A stretch of DNA of 7,146 nucleotides, from contig JAFYNU010000287.1 of the NCBI GenBank assembly GCA_017547975.1, positions 1 through 7,146 on the forward strand, written 5' to 3'. Positions within the stretch are counted from its first letter, which is position 1. Every line of letters starts with the position of its first letter. The translations under genes and the position numbers were made by a program. Source of the stretch: Clostridia bacterium. GTDB lineage: Bacteria > Bacillota > Clostridia > Oscillospirales > QAMX01. The notes beneath the pieces are model-generated. The model worked only from the letters and a program-made list of their open reading frames with translations. It was not told the origin of the DNA and did not search any database. Positions 1 to 5,845 of the stretch are shown here, one piece after another.

Positions 1-324
1 AAGCTTGGCGGAATGGTACACGTCGTCGGGGTTCAGATTGCTTTCAAAGGGAACCAGGAAACGGGTCCAGATCATGGGCCATTCGTCGATGGTGCGGCCC
101 CGCAGAAGCTGCTGACATACGTGGATATGGCCATCCACCAGGCCGGGCATGGCCAGCTTACCCTTTCCATTCAGGGTCTTTTGGGCCGTATATTTGTTTT
201 TCAGCTGGTCTGCCAATCCGATTTCAATAATTTTGCCGCCGGAAACCGCAATGGACCGATGCTCGGCCACCGTCATATCCGGATTCAGAATGCTGCAATC
301 CTGCAGCAGAAGGTCACATACCAT
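1..324 (-). CDS. Amidohydrolase (TrzA/AtzA/SsnA-like), N-terminal part, runs off left edge
   Basis: Reading from ATG at 324 to base 1 gives 108 codons with no stop, so the C-terminal three quarters of the protein lie outside the window. Residues 1-58 form the small beta-rich N-terminal domain typical of these hydrolases (a GGKIIEIG turn near 29-36). Residues 59-68 are the first metal-binding strand, MPGLVDGHIH, with the HxH pair at H66 and H68. The following QQLLRGR stretch (71-77) resembles the segment after HxH in atrazine/triazine hydrolases and SsnA-type deaminases. These are cytoplasmic Zn or Fe enzymes that deaminate or dechlorinate heterocycles. The start is supported by AAAGGAG five bases upstream. 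The gene lies 86 bases beyond the BMP lipoprotein stop, separated from it by a terminator hairpin. The family is clear. The substrate cannot be read from this fragment; a deaminase acting on a purine, pterin or triazine-like ring is the likeliest guess. Confidence 0.85.
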   Translation of the reverse strand, partial: MVCDLLLQDCSILNPDMTVAEHRSIAVSGGKIIEIGLADQLKNKYTAQKTLNGKGKLAMPGLVDGHIHVCQQLLRGRTIDEWPMIWTRFLVPFESNLNPDDVYHSAKL

Positions 325-329
325 AGTTA

Positions 330-336
330 CTCCTTT
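330..336 (-). promoter_or_regulatory. Ribosome binding site of the left-edge amidohydrolase
   Basis: On the minus strand AAAGGAG sits five bases before ATG at 324. It fixes that start over the other nearby ATG triplets. The AAAGGA part is complementary to the TCCTTT at 351-346 in the adjacent 18-bp repeat, so it could be partly masked in a weak six-pair hairpin with a nine-base loop. Confidence 0.75.
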
Positions 337-369
337 ATCATCCAAAAAGGATTTATCATCCAAAAAGGA
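334..369. repeat. Exact 18-bp tandem duplication in the intergenic leader
   Basis: The unit TTTATCATCCAAAAAGGA occurs at 334-351 and again at 352-369 with no mismatch and no spacer. It lies between the terminator stem and the amidohydrolase ribosome binding site. The first copy met by RNA polymerase (369-352) supplies most of the T-rich tail of the terminator. Each copy read on the minus strand begins with TCCTTT, which can pair with the AAAGGA of the ribosome binding site. It may be a simple replication-slippage duplication or may adjust spacing or translation of the downstream gene. Confidence 0.9.
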
Positions 370-402
370 AAATCACTGCCTGTCATAGGGCAGGCAGTGA
401 TT
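362..402 (-). terminator. Rho-independent terminator after the BMP lipoprotein gene
   Basis: A perfect 12-bp inverted repeat (371-382 with 391-402, AATCACTGCCTG and its complement) encloses an eight-base loop. On the minus strand it is followed by TTCCTTTTT (370-362), the expected T-rich tail. On the plus strand no T-run follows, so it acts on minus-strand transcripts. It begins nine bases after the lipoprotein stop codon and should end the importer operon. As no good promoter is visible between it and the next start at 324, it may also work as a leaky attenuator for the amidohydrolase beyond it. Confidence 0.85.
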
Positions 403-410
403 GTATACCG

Positions 411-1514
411 TTAGTTCAGAGTGCCGTTGATGCCCTTAACAAGGACGTTGATGAGGTTGATTTCCTCGGTGGTGGGCTTGTAGCCTTCTTCGAAGACGAC
501 CGAGCCATCCTGAGCAATGACGGGACCTTCAAATACGTGAATTTCGTCGTCAATGATGCTCTGGCGCAGAGCCATGGTCTTGTCCTTCAGTTCCTGGGGA
601 ATGTCGTCGCCCAGGGTGGCGATGTCAGAAAGGCCCATTTCGAAGCCGCCGCGCATATCTACGCATTCGTAGTTACCGGCAACGGTTTCCTTGAGAACGG
701 GGATGAAGCCGCCCCAAGCGTTTTCACAGGCAGACAGCCAGGTGGAGGGGTTGAGTTCGTAGGCATCAGCGTTGCAGCCGAAGCAGTGAACGTCGCGGCT
801 ATCGCAGATTTCCACGATGGTCTTGATGGTATCCTGGAAGGGAGCGATAACGTCACAACCGGCGTCGATGAGCTGGTTGCAGGATGTGGTCTGGAGACCG
901 GTGTCAGCCCAGGAACCGGTGAACACAGCGTTCACTTCGATGTCGGGCTTGACGGACTGAGCGCCCAGGGTGTAGGCGTTAACAGCAACGATTACGTCGG
1001 GAATGGGCATGGAACCGATGAAGCCGAGCTTGCCGGTTTCGCTGAATTCTGCAGCCAGAGCGCCCATGACGTACCAGGGTTCCTGGAGTTCGCCGTGGAT
1101 GGTGGAGAAGTTACCGCCGTTGTAGTCGGTGATGGGGATGGAGTAGAAGGCCACTTCGGGATGGCGGTCAGCCAGAGCCTTGGTGTATTCCAGGTAACCG
1201 AACTGGGTGGGGAAGATGATGGTGCAGCCCTGTGCAATCAGTTCTTCCACAACGCCTTCGTAGTCGGAGTTCTGGGGAACGTTTTCCTTGAATACGACTT
1301 CAATGCCGACTTCTTCTTCAACCTGTTCGGCCAGAGACACGAAGCTGTAGTTGAAGCCATAGTCGTCACGGCTACCGCCAAGAATGATACCCATCTTGGT
1401 AGCGCCGGCGCCGGGCTTGCCGGAGTTTGCGGCTTCGCCCTGTTCTGCGCTGTCACAAGCCACAAGGCTCAGGCACAGGCAGAGTACGAGAAGACATGCG
1501 AAAAGTTTTTTCAT
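411..1514 (-). CDS. BMP-family substrate-binding lipoprotein of a nucleoside/purine-type ABC importer
   Basis: This 367-residue protein is the extracellular ligand receptor of the importer encoded just upstream. Residues 1-20 are a lipoprotein signal (MKK, a hydrophobic core, lipobox LVAC) with C20 as the lipidated residue, followed by a low-complexity Gly/Ala/Ser linker to about 40. The mature part from 41 is a type I periplasmic-binding fold. DYGFN (51-55) corresponds to the D..FN ligand loop of PnrA/BMP proteins. GKLGFIGSMPIPDVI (161-175) with the following NAYTLGA (179-185) is a conserved hinge-region pattern of the family. The end contains GPVIAQDGSV (330-339), another family hallmark. 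Characterised relatives (PnrA, BmpA-D, B. subtilis YufN/NupN) bind purine nucleosides; a nucleobase or related ligand is possible here given the guanine deaminase. The gene is last in the operon, 42 bases after the second permease, and is followed by a terminator. Eight cysteines in the mature domain, including CFGC at 244-247, are unusual for an exported receptor. Confidence 0.92.
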   Translation of the reverse strand: MKKLFACLLVLCLCLSLVACDSAEQGEAANSGKPGAGATKMGIILGGSRDDYGFNYSFVSLAEQVEEEVGIEVVFKENVPQNSDYEGVVEELIAQGCTIIFPTQFGYLEYTKALADRHPEVAFYSIPITDYNGGNFSTIHGELQEPWYVMGALAAEFSETGKLGFIGSMPIPDVIVAVNAYTLGAQSVKPDIEVNAVFTGSWADTGLQTTSCNQLIDAGCDVIAPFQDTIKTIVEICDSRDVHCFGCNADAYELNPSTWLSACENAWGGFIPVLKETVAGNYECVDMRGGFEMGLSDIATLGDDIPQELKDKTMALRQSIIDDEIHVFEGPVIAQDGSVVFEEGYKPTTEEINLINVLVKGINGTLN

Positions 1515-1515
1515 T

Positions 1516-1528
1516 GGAGTTTTCTCCC
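1516..1528 (-). promoter_or_regulatory. Ribosome binding site of the lipoprotein gene, inside a small hairpin
   Basis: On the minus strand GGGAG (1528-1524) lies nine bases before ATG at 1514. The core GGAG can pair exactly with CTCC (1519-1516) across an AAAA loop, a four-pair hairpin that holds the ribosome binding site. The stem is short, so any effect on translation would be modest. Confidence 0.6.
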
Positions 1529-1556
1529 TCTCTTTTATTTATTAAAAATCATCCTG

Positions 1557-2456
1557 TCAGGAAATGATCTTTAACTTCTCAGGCATGGCGGGCTTTTTGG
1601 AAATCGAGATGATGGCCAGCGCCGCCAGGGTCATCAAATAGGGCATCATCATGGTGACGTACATGGAAATGGGAACACCCTTAACCTGCAGGAATACCTG
1701 AAGGGCCTGGGCAAGGCCGAAGATATAGGCGGGAATGTAGGCACGCTCCGCCTTCCATGCACACAGTACCACTACCGCCGAGGCGATGAAGCCGCGGCCG
1801 TTGACCATGTCGTTGGCCCAGCTGATGGTGTAAACCGTGCTCATCTGCACGCCGCCGATGGCCGCCAAAACACCCGCAGCAATAACCGCCGCATACTGGA
1901 TGCGCTTGGGATGGTAGCCGCAGGCTTCGGTCACTTCGGGAGCTTCACCCACCGAGCAGAGTAGCAATCCGGATTTGGTGCGGGTCAGGAAGAACCAGGC
2001 CAGGATGGGCAGCAGATAGGAAAAATAGGTCAGGGGATCCTGGGAAAAGACCGTGGGGCCCAAAACCGGGATCTCGCAAAGAATGGGAATGTCCCAGGTG
2101 AAATCGGCGCCCAGGCTGCGGCCCAGGAAGTTACGGCCAAAGAAGGTGGTCAGACCCACTGCGAAGAAGTTGAGGATAAAGCCGGAGGCCATCATGTTGC
2201 GCTTGCGGGTGATGGCCAGGAAGGCCTGGCACAGGGCCAGAAGACCCCCAAAGATCATGGCAACCAGGGTTGCCAGAAGGAGGCTGCCGGTGGTGGCCGC
2301 CGTCATAAAGCCGGCGCAGGCACCCACCAGCATACAGCCCTCCACGTTCAGGCTGATGATACCGGCCCGCTGGCCGATCAGGTCGCCAACCAGCGCAAAC
2401 AGGATCGGGGTACCGGCGCTGATGGTGGAGGAAAGGATGGTGATCAGATCATTCAT
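1557..2456 (-). CDS. ABC importer inner-membrane permease, YufQ/NupQ-like (BPD_transp_2)
   Basis: This 299-residue, very hydrophobic protein is the second transmembrane subunit of the BMP-type importer. Hydrophobic stretches lie near residues 5-25, 37-55, 57-80, 88-107, 142-158, 187-206, 222-234, 238-256 and 265-285. Family patterns are visible: the N-terminal GDLIGQRAGIISLNVEG (24-40), matching the usual G-E-x-x-x-E-R-x-G-x-x-N-L-x-x-E-G region; CSVGEAPEVTEACG (167-180) in the cytoplasmic coupling loop that meets the ATPase; and NGRGFIASAVVV (219-230). Length is normal for the shorter permease of YufP/YufQ pairs. Its ATG overlaps the end of the preceding permease by eight bases, which implies translational coupling; a GGGAGG lies eleven bases upstream, a rather long spacing. 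With its partner it should form the channel for the purine-like ligand. Confidence 0.92.
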   Translation of the reverse strand: MNDLITILSSTISAGTPILFALVGDLIGQRAGIISLNVEGCMLVGACAGFMTAATTGSLLLATLVAMIFGGLLALCQAFLAITRKRNMMASGFILNFFAVGLTTFFGRNFLGRSLGADFTWDIPILCEIPVLGPTVFSQDPLTYFSYLLPILAWFFLTRTKSGLLLCSVGEAPEVTEACGYHPKRIQYAAVIAAGVLAAIGGVQMSTVYTISWANDMVNGRGFIASAVVVLCAWKAERAYIPAYIFGLAQALQVFLQVKGVPISMYVTMMMPYLMTLAALAIISISKKPAMPEKLKIIS

Positions 2457-3492
2457 GTTTCTTTTTACCTCCCACAGCCATAATAGTCAGCAGAACCAGC
2501 ATAATCAGGATCTGCATGGTTGCCGCCGGAAGCCCGGTGGCGATTTCCACGCCGTTACCGGCAACGTCCAGGGCACCGATCAAAAGTGCGGAGGGAATGG
2601 CCCAGATGGGGCTGTTGCCAACCATACCGGCGGTGAGGAAGCCCATGAAGCCCATAGTGGCACCGGCGTCGGTGCGCATGCGTCCTTCCACCCCCAGGAT
2701 GAGGATGGTACCGGCAATGCCGGCGATGGCGCCGCTTGCGGCAAAGACCAGGCTCTGTACCCGCTTGAGGCGAACGCCGGAGAAACGGGCCGCCGTCTGG
2801 TTACCGCCCACGGTGCGCATGGTGAAGCCCACCCGGGTCTTGTAAAGCACCACCCACACCAGGATTGCCACCGCCAGAGCGATGAAGATACCGAAGGTGA
2901 CGCGGGTGCCAAAATAACGGGGCAGGCGCAGATGGGAAGCCACTTCCACGGTTTGGGGATAGTTCCAGCCGTGGGGATCCTTCAAAACGCCGTAAAGCAG
3001 GAAGCAAATGACGTATTCTGCGATGTAGTTGAGAAGAATGGTGCACAGGATCTCATTCATGTTGAGAAGCTGTTTGCAAATCACGGCAATGCCCGCCCAG
3101 GCGGCCCCCGCCAACATACCCACCACGAAAAGCAGGGGTACGGCGATCACCGCAGGAACTTCGGCAAAGATGGTGCTGCCGGCCACCGCAACGGCGGTGG
3201 CGGCAATGGTCATCTGCCCTTCCCCACCGGCGTTGGCCAGACCAACACGGGCGGGAAGAATGGCGGCCATAGCCGTCAGAATCAGGTAGGTGGCACGGAC
3301 GACAACCTCACCAATGGTGTAGGTACTGCCAAATACCGAGGTGACGATGGTCTTGTAGGCCAAAATGGGAGAAATTCCCTGGCTGACCAAAAGGATGCCG
3401 AAAAGAAAGATGGGTGCCAAAAAGCAGATCAGAATACGCAGCCACATATGGTCCAGAAGATGCGTCTTCTTGTCAAGCAGTTGTAATTTCAT
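2449..3492 (-). CDS. ABC importer inner-membrane permease, YufP/NupP-like (BPD_transp_2)
   Basis: This 347-residue integral membrane protein is the longer permease of the pair. After a short charged N-terminus, hydrophobic segments lie near 18-38, 62-80, 96-110, 112-138, 148-169, 197-217, 246-268, 282-292, 296-312 and 322-341, and the chain ends in a lysine-rich cytoplasmic tail. LPARVGLANAGGEGQM (79-94) and RTVGGNQTAARFSGV (226-240) match conserved family segments; the latter is the cytoplasmic coupling loop that touches the ATPase. The start is taken as ATG 3492, because AAAGGAGG (3508-3501) is eight bases upstream; an in-frame GTG at 3501 overlaps that site and is unlikely. The gene overlaps the ATPase gene by 20 bases and the next permease by eight, typical of coupled, equimolar transporter subunits. 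Confidence 0.92.
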   Translation of the reverse strand: MKLQLLDKKTHLLDHMWLRILICFLAPIFLFGILLVSQGISPILAYKTIVTSVFGSTYTIGEVVVRATYLILTAMAAILPARVGLANAGGEGQMTIAATAVAVAGSTIFAEVPAVIAVPLLFVVGMLAGAAWAGIAVICKQLLNMNEILCTILLNYIAEYVICFLLYGVLKDPHGWNYPQTVEVASHLRLPRYFGTRVTFGIFIALAVAILVWVVLYKTRVGFTMRTVGGNQTAARFSGVRLKRVQSLVFAASGAIAGIAGTILILGVEGRMRTDAGATMGFMGFLTAGMVGNSPIWAIPSALLIGALDVAGNGVEIATGLPAATMQILIMLVLLTIMAVGGKKKHE

Positions 3493-5014
3493 CGTCGGCA
3501 CCTCCTTTCAGCATCATGCGGCCGATTTCGTTTTCGGTCAGGCTGCCCGGTTCAAAGGGACCCATGGAACCGCCGCCGGCCAAAATCAGCAATTTGTCAG
3601 AGACTTCCATCAATTCCTGCAGGTCTTCCGAAATCACCAGAATGGCGACCCCTTCCTCCCGCAGGCGGAAGAGCATTTCGTGCACCGCGTTCACGGTGGC
3701 CACGTCCAGCCCGCGGCTGGGATAGCAGGCGATCATCACCTTGGGGTCGGAAACCGCCGCCCGGGCAATGGACATGCGCTGCAGGTTACCGCCGGAAAGG
3801 GTCCGGCTGACCCGGGAGAATTCCGGTACACGCAGGTCGTGGATTTCATCCCGTCCCTTGAGCTCTTCCTCCAGGGCGGCCCAGTCCACGTTACCGTGAC
3901 GGTACTTGAGCTTGGGACCCACCAAAGCCATGTTTTCCAGAATGGTGAAGGTGGGAACCACGTTATCCCGCAGGGGATCTTCGGTGATCATACGGAAGCC
4001 CTGGGCAATGCGCTTCCGGGGAGAGGTGTTGGTGATATCGGTATTTCCAAGCAGGATCTTACCGGCCACGGTTTTGCGGGCACCGAAGATGGCTTCCGCA
4101 AGCTCGGCCTGACCGTTGCCCGAAATACCCGCTACGCCAAGGATCTGGCCCGGCAGAATATCGAAATTGAGATGCTCCAGGATGCGGCGGTGGTAGTTAT
4201 CCAATACCGCAACGTCCCGCAGGGACACCGCCTTGGCATCGGGCCACCGGTTGGGGTCGGAAAGTTGTTCCTTGACAGGAGGAACAACCTGCTGACCCAT
4301 CATTTCCTCCACGATTTCGTCCCGGGAGAAGCCGTCTTCCCGCAGGAAGGTCCGCACCTTTTCCCCGTGGCGCAGGATGGTGATCCGGTCGGCCACCGCC
4401 AGAATCTCGTGGAGCTTATGGGTGATCAGGATAATGGAATAACCGCTGTCCCGGAAGGAGGAGAGCATTTCCAGGAAGGCACCGATCTCGTGGGGCGCCA
4501 GAACGCTGGTGGGCTCGTCGAAAATCAGGACACGGGTGTTTTCCTGCAGAAGAAGTTTGATGATTTCAATGTGCTGACGCTGACCCAGGTCAAGACGCCA
4601 CACCTCCGCATCGGGATCCACCTGCAGTTCGTACCGGTCGGACATTTCCCGGATCTTCTTCTTGAGTTCCTTCCGGTTGAGGAAATATCCGCTTTCCCGC
4701 AGGGAAAGGAATACGTTTTCGGTAACCGTGAAGGCGGGGATCAGGCGGAAATCCTGGAACACCATGCCGATGCCTTTGGCACGGGCCAGGTTGGGGTTCC
4801 ATTCGGTCTGCACTTCCCCATCCACCAGGATATCACCCTCGGTGCGGGGGTAGACACCGTAAAGTATTTTCATCAGGGTGCTTTTACCGGCGCCGTTTTC
4901 ACCGGCGATGGCGTGGATTTCGCCCTTTCTCAGGTCGAAATCGATCTTATCATTGGCGGTGAAGTTTCCGAAACGCTTCGTAATTTGTTTGGTTTGCAAT
5001 ATGATGGGTTCCAT
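3473..5014 (-). CDS. Double-NBD ABC importer ATPase, YufO/NupO-like (BMP/nucleoside type)
   Basis: This 513-residue cytoplasmic protein carries two ABC ATPase modules, as in the RbsA/MglA and YufO families, and should power the two permeases encoded next. NBD1 (about 5-240) has Walker A GENGAGKST (38-46), Q-loop Q87, Walker B VLIFDEPTS (D166, E167) and H-loop H199; its signature is weakened to LDLGQRQ (141-147). NBD2 (about 262-500) keeps a good signature LSGGN (406-410), but its Walker A reads GISGNGQAE (296-304), lacking Lys and Ser/Thr, and its Walker B reads MIACYPSRGLD (427-437), with C430 and Y431 where Asp and Glu usually sit. One composite ATP site (NBD1 Walker motifs with NBD2 LSGGN) therefore looks active and the other degenerate, a known trend in this family. 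The start is ATG 5014, seven bases after GGGAGG; an upstream in-frame ATG at 5029 overlaps that site. It lies 32 bases after the two-domain VOC gene. Confidence 0.94.
   Translation of the reverse strand: MEPIILQTKQITKRFGNFTANDKIDFDLRKGEIHAIAGENGAGKSTLMKILYGVYPRTEGDILVDGEVQTEWNPNLARAKGIGMVFQDFRLIPAFTVTENVFLSLRESGYFLNRKELKKKIREMSDRYELQVDPDAEVWRLDLGQRQHIEIIKLLLQENTRVLIFDEPTSVLAPHEIGAFLEMLSSFRDSGYSIILITHKLHEILAVADRITILRHGEKVRTFLREDGFSRDEIVEEMMGQQVVPPVKEQLSDPNRWPDAKAVSLRDVAVLDNYHRRILEHLNFDILPGQILGVAGISGNGQAELAEAIFGARKTVAGKILLGNTDITNTSPRKRIAQGFRMITEDPLRDNVVPTFTILENMALVGPKLKYRHGNVDWAALEEELKGRDEIHDLRVPEFSRVSRTLSGGNLQRMSIARAAVSDPKVMIACYPSRGLDVATVNAVHEMLFRLREEGVAILVISEDLQELMEVSDKLLILAGGGSMGPFEPGSLTENEIGRMMLKGGADDEITTA
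3501..3508 (-). promoter_or_regulatory. Ribosome binding site setting the YufP-like permease start
   Basis: On the minus strand AAAGGAGG (3508-3501) is eight bases before ATG 3492. It lies inside the last codons of the ATPase gene, so ribosomes finishing the ATPase arrive beside the permease start. It excludes the in-frame GTG at 3501, which overlaps it. Confidence 0.75.
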
Positions 5015-5021
5015 CACGCTA

Positions 5022-5027
5022 CCTCCC
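5022..5027 (-). promoter_or_regulatory. Ribosome binding site setting the ATPase start
   Basis: On the minus strand GGGAGG (5027-5022) is seven bases before ATG 5014. The in-frame ATG at 5029 overlaps this site and has no site of its own, so the shorter 513-residue protein is preferred. Confidence 0.75.
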
Positions 5028-5046
5028 ATTTATGATAACAGGGTCC

Positions 5047-5826
5047 TTATTTGTAAGAGAAAATGACGACACCGTTATCGTCGGGGTCAAGAATCTGGAA
5101 TGCGCGGATGCCGTAGGGCTTGTCTTCAATGTCTTCCACCAGACGGATGCCTTCCTTGGCCATGATGCGGGCATAACAGGCGTCCACGTCCTCGGCTTCC
5201 ACCATGACGGTGGTAGCGCCCTGGGGAACCAGGGGATAGCGGTGGAGGGTTTCGATGTAGGCATCGGTACCGGCGGCCTTGTACTTGAAGCCGCGGTCAC
5301 CGGGACCTTCGTCCCAGGAGTAGGTGCAGGGCATTTCCAATACTTCGGTATAGAACTTATAGCAGGCGTCCAGGTCTTCCACAAAGAGCACCGAACGGAA
5401 CTCGTCCTTGAAGAAATCACCCAGCTCGGCGTCCTTGGTGTAGGGCTTTACGTCCTTTTCGTAGGCGCAGACGAAGGTGGCGTTGCCATCCGGGTCCACA
5501 ACCCGGAACACTCTGGCGTGGTAGTACTTATCGGCCACGGCTTCGAAAATGCCGGCCTTGGGATTCTTGGAGATGGTGGAGAACATGCCGTCGATGTCCT
5601 TGGCTTCCATCCACAGGGAGGTGGCCCCCTGTTCGATGATGGGCTTACGGTGGATCAATTCCACGTAACCGCCGCCGCAAACCTTGAATTTGCAGCCGCA
5701 GTCTTCCGGTCCGTTGTCCCACTCGTAGACCTTTTCCAGACCCATCACGTTTGCATAATAATCGGCAGTAGCAGCCAGGTCGTCCACGTACATGACGCTG
5801 CGAAGTTCATCCTTGTAGAGTTTCAT
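5047..5826 (-). CDS. Two-domain VOC-superfamily protein (glyoxalase/bleomycin-resistance fold)
   Basis: This 259-residue soluble protein consists of two tandem VOC domains. Domain 1 covers about 5-124 and domain 2 about 140-258, with a short charged linker. Both begin with a beta strand then a conserved helix (RSVMYVDDLAATADYYANVMGL, residues 9-30, shown here as its two ends RSVMYVDDL and YYANVMGL; RSVLFVEDLD at 144-153 with FYTEVLEM after it). Both carry the motif W-D-x-G-P-x-D-x-G-x-K-[YF]-K (36-48 and 171-183), and both end in a DPDGN/DPDDN beta turn (111-115, 248-252). The His and Glu that usually bind metal at the first strand and last strand of a VOC domain are not evident; S10/V11 and S145/V146 lie near the first position, and the chain ends read TFVCAY and VVIFSY. 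It may therefore bind a ligand rather than catalyse a metal-dependent reaction. AAGGAG is placed seven bases before ATG 5826. It lies 19 bases after the single-domain VOC gene. The substrate is unknown. Confidence 0.85.
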   Translation of the reverse strand: MKLYKDELRSVMYVDDLAATADYYANVMGLEKVYEWDNGPEDCGCKFKVCGGGYVELIHRKPIIEQGATSLWMEAKDIDGMFSTISKNPKAGIFEAVADKYYHARVFRVVDPDGNATFVCAYEKDVKPYTKDAELGDFFKDEFRSVLFVEDLDACYKFYTEVLEMPCTYSWDEGPGDRGFKYKAAGTDAYIETLHRYPLVPQGATTVMVEAEDVDACYARIMAKEGIRLVEDIEDKPYGIRAFQILDPDDNGVVIFSYK

Positions 5827-5845
5827 TTTCCTTCTCCTTTATATG

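Noticed and set aside
1..6. HindIII site AAGCTT exactly at the window start
   Set aside because: It could mark a cloning boundary, but a six-base site occurs by chance and is in frame within the amidohydrolase; no biological meaning can be claimed.
327..359. Ten-codon upstream open frame (MINPFWMIKE) ending two bases before the amidohydrolase ATG
   Set aside because: It is produced by the tandem repeat and has no ribosome binding site, so a leader peptide is not supported, although its stop lies very close to the next start.
334..363. Promoter-like TTGGAT and GATAAA in the tandem repeat on the minus strand
   Set aside because: Both hexamers match the consensus poorly and the start would fall at or in the coding region; it looks like chance in AT-rich sequence.
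13..414. Plus-strand open frame of 133 codons at the left edge
   Set aside because: It spans the antisense of the amidohydrolase start, the tandem repeat and the terminator; the repeats appear in the product as a duplicated IIQKG segment, a sign of chance translation.
1532..1560. Promoter-like CTGACA, 17 bases, TAAAAG on the minus strand before the lipoprotein gene
   Set aside because: The predicted transcription start would fall inside the ribosome binding site at 1528-1524, so the transcript could not be translated normally; the -10 match is also weak.
537..1574. Long plus-strand open frame of 345 codons opposite the lipoprotein gene
   Set aside because: It is the antisense shadow of a well-recognised BMP lipoprotein with signal peptide and ribosome binding site; its own product has biased composition and no recognisable domain.
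2053..3486. Plus-strand open frame of 477 codons opposite the two permeases
   Set aside because: Rich in Arg, His and Gly as expected for antisense of hydrophobic GC-biased genes; no family match, and the minus-strand permeases are unmistakable.
3365..5035. Plus-strand open frame of 556 codons opposite the ATPase
   Set aside because: Antisense of an ABC ATPase with all expected motifs; no ribosome binding site or domain supports it.
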